32,249 nucleotides of DNA from Acidimicrobiaceae bacterium (GTDB lineage Bacteria; Actinomycetota; Acidimicrobiia; Acidimicrobiales; RAAP-2). Below, one piece after another: positions 8,838 through 15,882 of this stretch (position 1 is its first letter; each line of letters begins with the position of its first letter). The notes under the pieces were generated by a model, which saw nothing but the letters and a program-made list of their open reading frames with translations, was not told where the DNA came from and searched no databases. The DNA is taken from assembly GCA_003132165.1 (NCBI GenBank), contig PKWW01000002.1:1-32249 (forward strand). The letters are read 5' to 3'. The position numbers and the translations under genes are program-made.

Positions 8838-9293
8838 TCAAGATCGCGTATACAGATCGAGACGCCAGCTTCCGGTCATCTCGTAATCACAGAGGGCCGA
8901 ACTGAAGGTGCACATCACCTCGAGAATGCTTTCCGGCGCCGTATCGGGAGGTATCTCGAGGAGCAAACCCCGCTGACTGTGATCCTGGAGCACCTTGAAC
9001 GACTCGGGACCCAGCAGTGAGTTGATCAGTTCAAGCCCCAGCCTGCCGCGTGAATGCAGCACACCGAGTGAACCCGGCTGCGGCTCGCCGCGTAACGGTG
9101 GTGAGGACACGTACGACGCCATCGCCGCACCCCGGTTCGCCCACAGGCCGAAAAAGTTCACTTTCAGGTCCGGCACGTCGTCGGTCACGACCGCGACCAC
9201 GTTGCACCACCCTCGGCCCGAATCTATGGATGCGATCGCCGCCACGGCGTCGGCGCGGTCCGTAGAGAATCGAAGTTGGCTTTGGCGGCTCAT
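8838..9293 (-). CDS. Hypothetical protein, 151 residues
   Basis: I do not recognise this protein. It is soluble with no signal peptide or membrane segment, and has a mixed alpha/beta pattern: alternating hydrophobics in WCNVVAVVTDDVPDLKVNFFGLWANRG and a late CTFSSALCDYEMTGSWRLDLY. It lies 42 bp downstream of the metallopeptidase gene on the same strand, so the two are probably co-transcribed. Codon usage is like that of its neighbours, and the frame is clean over 456 nt, which supports a real gene. The start ATG 9293 has no obvious ribosome-binding site. Confidence 0.65.
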   Translation of the reverse strand: MSRQSQLRFSTDRADAVAAIASIDSGRGWCNVVAVVTDDVPDLKVNFFGLWANRGAAMASYVSSPPLRGEPQPGSLGVLHSRGRLGLELINSLLGPESFKVLQDHSQRGLLLEIPPDTAPESILEVMCTFSSALCDYEMTGSWRLDLYTRS

Positions 9294-9335
9294 GCGTCAT
9301 CGCTCGCACGACGTGGTGGGTGACAACGCATTGCC

Positions 9336-9704
9336 CTAGGCCCAGCCGAGCTCATCGAGCTTTTCTTCACTGATGCCGAAATGATGCCCCACCTCGTGAA
9401 TGACCGTGCGACGGACCTGAACCTTCACGTCGTTCTCGCTGGTGCAGACGCTGCAGATAGCGGTCTGGTAGAGGGTGATCCGGTCGGGCATGACCCCGCT
9501 GTAGCTGATGGGACCGCGCTTGGTGAGCGGGATGCCCTCGTAAAGCCCGAAGAGCGAACGGCCCTTCGCCTCATCTTCGACGATGATCGCCACGTTCTCC
9601 ATGTGATCCGCCAAGTCAGCGGGCAGGGACGAGAGTGCCTCGCCCGCCAGCTCCTCGAAGCGTTCATTAGAGATCACGAACATCTTCGCAGCGTAATTGC
9701 CCAT
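9336..9704 (-). CDS. Small zincin-like metallopeptidase family protein
   Basis: The 122-residue protein ends with an extended zinc-protease motif, HEVGHHFG followed by D (H103, E104, H107, D117). This is the minimal zincin arrangement of the small metallopeptidase family formerly called DUF1025, widespread in actinobacteria and proteobacteria. The preceding PDRITLYQTAICSVC segment is also typical. No signal peptide is seen, so it should act in the cytoplasm; substrates of this family are unknown. The start is ATG 9704, with GAGG just upstream; an internal ATG at 9683 (MFVISNERF) matches the usual family N-terminus and could be the true start. Confidence 0.85.
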   Translation of the reverse strand: MGNYAAKMFVISNERFEELAGEALSSLPADLADHMENVAIIVEDEAKGRSLFGLYEGIPLTKRGPISYSGVMPDRITLYQTAICSVCTSENDVKVQVRRTVIHEVGHHFGISEEKLDELGWA

Positions 9705-9811
9705 AACCTCGTTGCGTCCGACAGTCGCGGCTCAGGCTTTGTCTTGCGCGGCGCACCACACACGACATGTCGTCGTTTCTCGACCGGGGCGGGTACCCGT
9801 GAGGTAAATGC

Positions 9812-9825
9812 TTGCCGGCAGGCAA
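9812..9825. promoter_or_regulatory. Inverted repeat over the marR promoter, probable autoregulatory operator
   Basis: TTGCC-GGCA-GGCAA is a perfect 5-4-5 inverted repeat. Its left arm coincides with a -35-like TTGCCG and it reaches into the spacer before TAGAAT. MarR-family proteins usually repress their own operon from such a site. Assignment to this regulator is inference from position. Confidence 0.5.
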
Positions 9826-9833
9826 CTTGTTGG

Positions 9834-9839
9834 TAGAAT
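9834..9839 (+). promoter_or_regulatory. -10 element (TAGAAT) for the marR-MFS operon
   Basis: TAGAAT (5 of 6 to consensus) lies 16 bp after TTGCCG and 8 nt before GTG 9848. The transcript is therefore probably leaderless or nearly so, starting at the GTG. Confidence 0.5.
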
Positions 9840-9847
9840 TGTCAGTA

Positions 9848-10315
9848 GTGAGTGACCGTACCGAGCCCGATCAAAGAGTTCCCGAGGTCGAACTGGTCGA
9901 CCGACTGCGCACCGTCATAAGTCGTGGAAGTCGACAATTGCGATTGACCTACTCCGACGACAGCCTGTCGCCAAGCCAGCACGAAGTGCTCGCCATCATC
10001 GTGCGACGAGGTTCAATGCGCCTCTCCGAGTTGGCCGGTAGCGAGGGTCTCAACCCGACAATGCTCTCGCGCATCGTCGCCAAACTCGAGGACGCGGACC
10101 TGGCGCGCCGGACGCCCGACATCGTCGACGGACGAGTGGTGCACCTCGCGGCGACTGACCGAGGTCGTGCGCTGTACGAAGTGATCCGAAGCCAACGTAC
10201 CGATGCCCTCAAGTTCGCCCTCGAACAGATGTCACCCGACGAGCAGCGCAGGCTCGCCGACGCACTGCCGGTGCTCGAATCGCTCGTCGAGGCGTTGAAA
10301 CAGCGCGGCCGATGA
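9848..10315 (+). CDS. MarR family transcriptional regulator
   Basis: The 155-residue winged-helix protein has the MarR order. An N-terminal dimerisation helix is followed by the HTH around LRLSELAGSEGLNPTMLSRIVAKLEDADLARR and the beta wing with conserved D-x-R in PDIVDGRVVHLAATDRGR. A C-terminal dimer helix ends the protein. The open frame reaches back to TTG 9812, but GTG 9848 is preferred because the promoter -10 sits at 9834-9839 and the palindrome would otherwise be inside the gene. It overlaps the MFS transporter gene by ATGA, so it most likely represses that exporter until a small-molecule ligand binds. Confidence 0.88.
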   Translation: MSDRTEPDQRVPEVELVDRLRTVISRGSRQLRLTYSDDSLSPSQHEVLAIIVRRGSMRLSELAGSEGLNPTMLSRIVAKLEDADLARRTPDIVDGRVVHLAATDRGRALYEVIRSQRTDALKFALEQMSPDEQRRLADALPVLESLVEALKQRGR

Positions 10316-11544
10316 GCATCCAGGGCACCGCTCGACGGACGTTCTCCTCACTCTCGAATTCGAACTATCGCAAGTTCTTCTTCGGTCAGACGACGTCGCT
10401 CGTCGGGACCTGGATGCAATCGACCGCTCAGTCGTGGCTCGTGCTCACCCTGACCCATTCGGCAACGGACATTGGATGGGTCGTTGCGCTGCAGACGCTG
10501 CCCGTTCTCCTACTTGGCCCCTACGGCGGGGTGATCGCCGACCGCGTCGACAAACGTCGGCTGATGATCCTGCTGCAGACCTTCATGGGAATCCAAGCGG
10601 CGATCCTCGCGGTGCTTTCGTTGTTGCACATCGTGACGTTCCTGGATGTCTGCATACTCGCCGTGGTCCTCGGCTTCAATAACTGCTTCGAGAACCCCTC
10701 GCGCCAGGCCTTCGTGCTCGAGATGGTCGGGCCGGAGGATCTGCGCAATGCCGTCAGTTTGAACTCGACCATGAACAACGTCGCGCGGTCCGTGGGTCCG
10801 GCCGTGGCGGGAGTGCTGATCGCGACGGTTGGCGAGGGCTGGTGCTTCGCTGCCAACGCTCTGAGCTTCGTCGCGGTGGTCGGCTCGTTGATGGCCATGG
10901 ACCGCTCCACCTTGAGCCCGAGTGTGCCCACGGTGCGGGCGAAGGGTCAATTGCGAGAAGGGTTCCGCTACGTGATGCGTACTCCCGAACTGGCCATTCC
11001 GTTGCTCATGATGGCACTCGTGGGCATGCTCGCCTACGAGTTCCAGGTCACCCTTCCGGTGCTGGCTGAGAGTGTCTTTCACGGCGGCTCGGTGGCGTAC
11101 GGAGGCATGACCGCGTCCATGGGCGTCGGCGCCGTCTGCGGGGGATTGGTGACCGCAGCGCGCGGCAAAACTGGGATGAAGGCCATGATCAGGGCTTCGC
11201 TGGTCTTTGGCATCTTCATAGCTTTCGCCGCTCTCGCGCCGGCGCTCGCCGTCGCGCTCACCGCGCTGGCACTCGTCGGCTACGCCAGCGTCTCGTTCCT
11301 GGCAATGGGCAACTCGACCTTGCAATTGAGGACCGACGCTCAGATGCGCGGCAGGGTCATGGCGCTTTGGGCGGTGGCGTTCATGGGCTCGACACCCATC
11401 GGTGGTCCGCTCATTGGGTGGATCACCAGCGTGGCCGGTGCCCGGACCGGACTCGCGGTGGGTGCGGTCTCATGCTTCTTCGCCGCGCTCATAGGCCTCC
11501 TGGCCATTCGTCATCAACGGGCCAAGGGCGGTTCGCTCGAGTAA
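10312..11544 (+). CDS. MFS transporter (EntS/MFS_3-like exporter)
   Basis: A 410-residue integral membrane protein with about 12 membrane segments. The start FFFGQTTSLVGTWMQSTAQSWLVLTLT and the loop-2/3 motif GVIADRVDKRRLM are typical of the MFS group containing enterobactin exporter EntS and macrolide exporters. The segment ENPSRQAFVLEMVGPEDLRNAVSLNS is another hallmark of that group. Export of a toxic compound, drug or siderophore by proton antiport is the family role; the substrate is unknown. It is translationally coupled to the upstream MarR gene, which is the likely regulator, and converges with recQ 75 bp away. Confidence 0.9.
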   Translation: MSIQGTARRTFSSLSNSNYRKFFFGQTTSLVGTWMQSTAQSWLVLTLTHSATDIGWVVALQTLPVLLLGPYGGVIADRVDKRRLMILLQTFMGIQAAILAVLSLLHIVTFLDVCILAVVLGFNNCFENPSRQAFVLEMVGPEDLRNAVSLNSTMNNVARSVGPAVAGVLIATVGEGWCFAANALSFVAVVGSLMAMDRSTLSPSVPTVRAKGQLREGFRYVMRTPELAIPLLMMALVGMLAYEFQVTLPVLAESVFHGGSVAYGGMTASMGVGAVCGGLVTAARGKTGMKAMIRASLVFGIFIAFAALAPALAVALTALALVGYASVSFLAMGNSTLQLRTDAQMRGRVMALWAVAFMGSTPIGGPLIGWITSVAGARTGLAVGAVSCFFAALIGLLAIRHQRAKGGSLE

Positions 11545-11619
11545 CCGAGCGCCACTTCCCTCGCCGAAGTCCGAGATCGTTCATCACCGGTGAGTGCGAC
11601 AAAAGACAAGCTCGTCCAC

Positions 11620-13713
11620 TCACGGCAACTGCTGCACGACCAGGGGAAGAATCTGCGATGCTCCAGCTCCTCGCAGCAGCGACGACGCCACGGTCATGGT
11701 CCAGCCCGTTCGATACGTGTCGTCCACCACCAGCAACGGCCCTGCAGGAAGGCTTACGCCCGACTTCAGGTGCAGTGATTCGCCCAGGGCTTCAACACGG
11801 AGCAACGACGTCAGATCGTCACCTGGTCGAGGCCCAACGAACTCCAGGACGTCGAACAGTGGCAACGTACCCGCCAAACCAATCCGCGCGGCGAGTCCGT
11901 TGATCATCAATGGGTGGCGCCGTGACGGCATTGCCACGACCCCTACTGGACGATCGCCCCACGAACTTCTCCATCTCGTGAGAATTCCGACCATCCCACG
12001 TATGAGGTCATCGGGCAGGTTCCGGTCCGGTCCGCCAAGGATGTTGGCTACGTGGTCCCAACCCGGCGTGTCCGCAAAGGTGAGCGCGCGTCCCGCTGAC
12101 GCGCCCACGATCTTCCCCCGCCATCCATTACTGAGGCCGGTGGGCCACAACTTGCGGGGTTCGATTACTACATCGACGCCACGTAGCCGCACCCTCGCCT
12201 CTTCGACACGACCGGGGTCGACTCGCCTGCCTGGTTCCGGCAGAAAGCCAGTACACACCGAGCACGTGCCGCAAGGACCGGGATCAATATCGTCGAGTGC
12301 CCGTTGCAGGAATTCCATCAGGCACCCGGCGCCCGCGGCGTATCTGCGCATCAAGTTCGCCTCGAAGCGGCGAGCGTCGACGATGCCTTCCCATTTCACC
12401 TCGTCAAAGACATATCGCTTGCCCGTTGATCGCCATCCATTGCTTACCCGCTCGACGGCATCCTCAACGGCCATGATCTTGAGCAATGCCTCGAGGCGGC
12501 CCTTTCGAATGCCGGTCACGTCGGTGAGTCGAGGGACACTCACTGCGTCACCAGCGTCGCCAAGTGCACTCGTCACCTTCTCGATGTTTGATCGATCTGG
12601 AATCGACGACGTCGCAAAGTACTCCCACAACCGTTCATCAGTTTCGGCGGGAAGTAGCACCGCCTCAGCACGATCGATTGCTCGCCCCGCCCTTCCCACC
12701 TGTTGGTAATAGGCGACTGGTGAATCTGGCGAGCCGACGTGGATGCAGAACCCAAGGTCCGGCTTGTCGTAACCCATGCCGAGCGCCGACGTCGCGACAA
12801 CCGCCTTCAGATTGTTGTCCCTGAGATCATCTTCAACGCGCTCTCTCAACTCGGCTTCGAGCTGACCCGAATACGCCGCCACCTTGTGACCCTGCGATTC
12901 AAGAAAATCAGTGAGTCTCGTCGTCTCACTCACCGTGGGAACGTAGACAATCCCCGATCCAACAAGCTGGCCCAGGGCCTCGTCCACCCAGGCGTAGCGC
13001 TGAAGGCTGCTGAGTCCGGGAATCACCGAGAGTCGAAGTGAGGTTCGCGCCAGACTCCCACGCAAAACCAAGGTCTCCTCGCCCAACTGCTTTGCAACGT
13101 CGGCGGTCACTCGACTATTCGCCGTGGCCGTCGTGGCCAGCACCGGGATCGACGGCGATGCGAAGAGCACTTTGCTCAGTCGTTGATAGTCGGGACGGAA
13201 ATCAAAGCCCCAATCAGAAATGCAGTGCGCCTCGTCGATAACGATGAGACCCGCCGAGGCAATGATCGGTGCCATGCGTCGAGCGAACGTCGGATTGGCG
13301 AGGCGCTCAGGTGAAACGAGCAGCACATCAACGGCGTCGGATTCAACCTGTGACATGACCGCGTCCCAATCGTCGACATTTGTTGAGTTGATGGTCGCCG
13401 CAGTCAAGCCGCCACCCAACGCGGCGCTCACTTGATTTCGCATGAGGGCCAGTAGCGGTGACACCACCAGGGTTGGGCCCTTCCCGAGGGAACGCAACGC
13501 TGATGTGGCTGCCCAGTAGACGGCAGATTTTCCCCAACCCGTTGCTTGCACCACGAGCACGCGAGATCCATCGGCAACTAACGCCCGAACAGCGGCGATC
13601 TGATCCGGGTGCGCAGTCGCGTCAGGTCCCGCCATTTCCCTCAAGATTTTTGCGAGATGGCCGTCAGCCGTTACCACCCGGTCGTCACGACCGCTCACAC
13701 TCGAAACCGACAT
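11620..13713 (-). CDS. RecQ-like ATP-dependent DNA helicase with C-terminal phosphoribosyltransferase-like domain
   Basis: The 697-residue protein begins with a superfamily 2 helicase core: Walker A ATGWGKS (57-63), DEAH (160-163) followed by the RecQ-type CISDWGFDFRPDY, motif III TTATA (194-198), and motif VI QVGRAGRA (338-345). A zinc-site-like set C464, C481, C484, C487 ends the RecQ-Ct region. Instead of an HRDC domain, the last 200 residues resemble a ComF/phosphoribosyltransferase fold with a PRPP-loop-like VVDDTYRTGWT (662-672). The expected role is 3'-5' DNA unwinding in repair or recombination; what the C-terminal domain binds is unknown. ATG 13713 has GAGG 4 nt upstream. It is the last gene of the minus-strand block here. 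Confidence 0.88.
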   Translation of the reverse strand: MSVSSVSGRDDRVVTADGHLAKILREMAGPDATAHPDQIAAVRALVADGSRVLVVQATGWGKSAVYWAATSALRSLGKGPTLVVSPLLALMRNQVSAALGGGLTAATINSTNVDDWDAVMSQVESDAVDVLLVSPERLANPTFARRMAPIIASAGLIVIDEAHCISDWGFDFRPDYQRLSKVLFASPSIPVLATTATANSRVTADVAKQLGEETLVLRGSLARTSLRLSVIPGLSSLQRYAWVDEALGQLVGSGIVYVPTVSETTRLTDFLESQGHKVAAYSGQLEAELRERVEDDLRDNNLKAVVATSALGMGYDKPDLGFCIHVGSPDSPVAYYQQVGRAGRAIDRAEAVLLPAETDERLWEYFATSSIPDRSNIEKVTSALGDAGDAVSVPRLTDVTGIRKGRLEALLKIMAVEDAVERVSNGWRSTGKRYVFDEVKWEGIVDARRFEANLMRRYAAGAGCLMEFLQRALDDIDPGPCGTCSVCTGFLPEPGRRVDPGRVEEARVRLRGVDVVIEPRKLWPTGLSNGWRGKIVGASAGRALTFADTPGWDHVANILGGPDRNLPDDLIRGMVGILTRWRSSWGDRPVGVVAMPSRRHPLMINGLAARIGLAGTLPLFDVLEFVGPRPGDDLTSLLRVEALGESLHLKSGVSLPAGPLLVVDDTYRTGWTMTVASSLLRGAGASQILPLVVQQLP

Positions 13714-13807
13714 TCGACCTCAACTCGCTACTTCTGCGTTCACCCGATCATTTCAATTCCACAACCGGTACAGATTGACAGCGCCGTGTGACACCGACCA
13801 GTCCCAC

Positions 13808-13843
13808 GCTAAAGGGAGTGGCCTCTCGGCCACCCCCTTTAGC
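13808..13843. terminator. Strong hairpin, 16-bp stem with one mismatch
   Basis: GCTAAAGGGAGTGGCC pairs with GGCCACCCCCTTTAGC around a TCTC loop, with a single A-C mismatch. It lies between two minus-strand genes, 295 bp past the phosphoribosyltransferase/hydrolase stop. No T-run follows on either strand. It could be a terminator for that transcript or a repetitive palindromic element. Confidence 0.55.
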
Positions 13844-13878
13844 AACTTGTGATGACGTTCAGTCCCTATATCAACTGT

Positions 13879-13901
13879 CAAGTTGCATCCGAGCTGCGTC
13901 C
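13879..13901 (-). repeat. Isolated unit of the 22-bp degenerate repeat family
   Basis: Read on the minus strand this is GACGCAGCTCGGATGCAACTTG preceded by G; the core CTCGGATGCAACTTG is shared with units at 17867-17911. With its flank, 24 bp (13870-13893) are identical to 17856-17879, 4 kb away. Confidence 0.7.
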
Positions 13902-13931
13902 AATTGACATGAGTACAACAGTTCGCAGATG

Positions 13932-13963
13932 CCAATTCAAGTTACGAATTGGTTGATTCAACC
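13932..13963. repeat. Two abutting inverted repeats
   Basis: CCAATTC-N7-GAATTGG (13932-13952) is a perfect 7-bp dyad. It shares its last two bases with GGTTGA-T-TCAACC (13951-13963), a perfect 6-bp dyad. They may be regulatory sites or the scar of an insertion; no adjacent intact gene uses them. Confidence 0.4.
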
Positions 13964-14137
13964 AGAGCTCGGCAACGGGGCGAGAGTGACGCTACGTGAT
14001 CGAGATCGAGCACTCGAGATGAACAGATCCGCCTCGTGGGCGACGGCTACGACCTCGGAAAAGAGCGCACCAAGAGGGTCTACGACTGGACGATCCGCCG
14101 ACTTGCGACCGAGCATCGTGTCACCCGGAAGCGAGCT

Positions 14138-15469
14138 TCATTTTCCGTCGAGAGCGTTGGACGCGGCTCCCATGTGACCCGTGAACCAGTCTCGAGCCAC
14201 TTCAGCCGCGGCTTGCAGTGTTCCGGGCTCTTCAAACAGATGCGTCGCCCCGGGAATGACGACCAGACGGCTCTCACAACGAAGTTGGGCCTGCGCCTGC
14301 CGGTTGAGCTCGAGGACCACGTCGTCGTCACCGCCCACGATCAGCAACGTCGGTGCGGCAACCTCGGCGAGGCGAGGACCGGCGAGGTCGGGGCGGCCGC
14401 CCCGCGAAACCACCGCTGCGATGTCGGCATCCGGTTCGGCCGCGGCCCACAGAGCTGCGCCCGCGCCGGTGCTGGCGCCGAAATAGCCGACGGGCAGGTG
14501 AGCCAGATCAATCTCGGCGCGCAACCAGTTGGTGACGTCCACCAGGCGGCGTCCCAGCAGCGAGATGTCAAAGACATTGGCCCGATCGGCCTCCTCTTCG
14601 ACGGTGAGCAGATCGAACAACAGCGTCGCGAGTCCCTCCTCGTTGAGCACGGTGGCGACGTAGCGGTTGCGAGGGCTATGGCGACTGCTTCCGCTGCCGT
14701 GAGCGAACACCACCACCCCGATGGCGTCCTCGGGCAGAGTGAGGTGCCCGCCGAGCTGGACCGGACCTGCCCAGACCTCGACCTCCTCATCGCGTGAAGG
14801 AGGATCGTTGCCTGTCGCGTCGGCCCGCGGGACAGGCCGAGCGGCACGCTCGAGGCAAGCAACGACCTCTTCGTCAGAAGTCTGGGCGAAGTTGTCATAG
14901 AACTGCCCGACCGCGTAGAACGGATCAGGCGTGTCGAGGCACACCAATTCGTCGGCAAACTTGCCAAGTCGCCCTCGCCAATCCGGCGGTGCCACCGGCA
15001 CCGCGAGCACCACGCGCGCCGCGCCACGCGCACGGGCAACCTGACACGCGGCGCGCGCAGTCGATCCAGTCGCGATACCGTCGTCGACCACCACCACGAT
15101 GCGACCCTCCAGCGCAATCGGCGGCCGGTCACCGCGAAAGCGCCGGACCCGAACCTCGAGTTCGGTGCGTTCGCGAGCCTCCACTTCGTCCAACTGACTG
15201 GCGGAGACACCAGCGATGTTGACGACCTCCTCATTGATGATGCGCACGCCTTCCTCGCCAATCGCACCCATGCCGAGTTCAGGTTGGAATGGCACGCCGA
15301 GTTTGCGAACAACGATGACGTCAAGTGGCGCGTCCAGCGCTCTGGCAACCTCGTAGGCCACCGGCACGCCGCCCCGTGGCAGGCCCAGCACCACCACCTG
15401 CTCGCCACGCAAGTGCTGCAGTCTCGCGGCGAGACGACGCCCCGCGTCGGCACGATCAATAAAGGCCAT
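14138..15469 (-). CDS. Phosphoribosyltransferase / alpha-beta hydrolase fusion protein
   Basis: This is a 443-residue two-domain protein. Residues 1-215 are a type I phosphoribosyltransferase-like domain (RGGVPVAYEVA at 32-42, PRPP loop VVVDDGIATGSTA around 127-138). Residues 230-443 are a dienelactone-hydrolase-like alpha/beta hydrolase, with HGSGSS (257-262), nucleophile S333 in GASTG, an acid in GGDDD (379-383) and H410 in GATH. Such fusions are known in bacteria, but the substrate is not established. The frame is open back to 15907, but ATG 15469 has a perfect GGAGG five nt upstream and begins at the domain. PolX is divergently placed upstream. Confidence 0.9.
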   Translation of the reverse strand: MAFIDRADAGRRLAARLQHLRGEQVVVLGLPRGGVPVAYEVARALDAPLDVIVVRKLGVPFQPELGMGAIGEEGVRIINEEVVNIAGVSASQLDEVEARERTELEVRVRRFRGDRPPIALEGRIVVVVDDGIATGSTARAACQVARARGAARVVLAVPVAPPDWRGRLGKFADELVCLDTPDPFYAVGQFYDNFAQTSDEEVVACLERAARPVPRADATGNDPPSRDEEVEVWAGPVQLGGHLTLPEDAIGVVVFAHGSGSSRHSPRNRYVATVLNEEGLATLLFDLLTVEEEADRANVFDISLLGRRLVDVTNWLRAEIDLAHLPVGYFGASTGAGAALWAAAEPDADIAAVVSRGGRPDLAGPRLAEVAAPTLLIVGGDDDVVLELNRQAQAQLRCESRLVVIPGATHLFEEPGTLQAAAEVARDWFTGHMGAASNALDGK

Positions 15470-15882
15470 AATGACCTCCCCGCCCACTCTCTCGCGTCGC
15501 CGAGTGCCACGCAAGGGCAGTTGGTCCCAATCTCGATTCCTGACGACCAACAACGGCATGGGCCCGGTGACGACGGTGCCCACTGCCTCTCGAGACCGAG
15601 CGGACCGTGCTCGTGGGCAAGTGCCCTGATTCGAAGTGGCACCGCACAGCCAGAGTCGGCGTGCGGGGAGTCCAAGGCCCACGTCGCCGGCTTCTCTGAC
15701 CTTGCGCTTCTCCTTAACCCGCCGCTTGACAAGTGTGGCGAAGGGGTGTCTAATCGGGGTGAGGAGCGTGGACCGCGGCGTCGGGCGTCGGCGGACTGTC
15801 CGTGAGCGCCCGTACCAATCGCGGAGTGGTTGCGCGCCATCGGTACGCAATGGTGACGCAAGGCACGCCTGACGACCGGTGA
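15470..15882. other. 413-bp region between the fusion gene and polX
   Basis: It carries the plus-strand promoter at 15726-15754 and a small arginine-rich open frame 15759-15872 (37 codons, GTG start). I see no clear promoter for the minus-strand fusion gene and no other convincing gene. Confidence 0.4.
15726..15754 (+). promoter_or_regulatory. Sigma-70-type promoter for polX
   Basis: TTGACA (15726-15731, perfect) and TCTAAT (15749-15754, 5 of 6) are separated by exactly 17 bp. The transcript would start near 15761 and have a leader of about 120 nt before polX. Confidence 0.6.

Larger units (their letters stand above)
13714..14137. other. 424-bp intergenic region with hairpin, repeat unit and possible gene remnant
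   Basis: No intact gene is convincing. The stretch contains a 16-bp-stem hairpin (13808-13843), one copy of the 22-bp repeat family (13879-13901), two adjacent dyads (13932-13963), and at about 14015-14137 a plus-strand frame that reads like protein (DEQIRLVGDGYDLGKERTK...) but has a stop just upstream and no usable start. It is less GC-rich than the flanking genes around 13850-13970. Confidence 0.5.

Noticed and set aside
11590..11623. Terminator between the MFS gene and recQ
   Set aside because: GTGAGTG and CACTCAC are complementary but only 7 bp with a 20-nt loop, and the right arm overlaps the recQ stop region.
13753..13935. 60-codon minus-strand frame as a gene
   Set aside because: It simply reads through the repeat unit and the hairpin; no start signal or similarity.
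14036..14797. 253-codon plus-strand frame as an intact gene
   Set aside because: Most of it is antisense to the phosphoribosyltransferase/hydrolase gene; only the first 35 codons outside that gene look protein-like, so it is at most a remnant.
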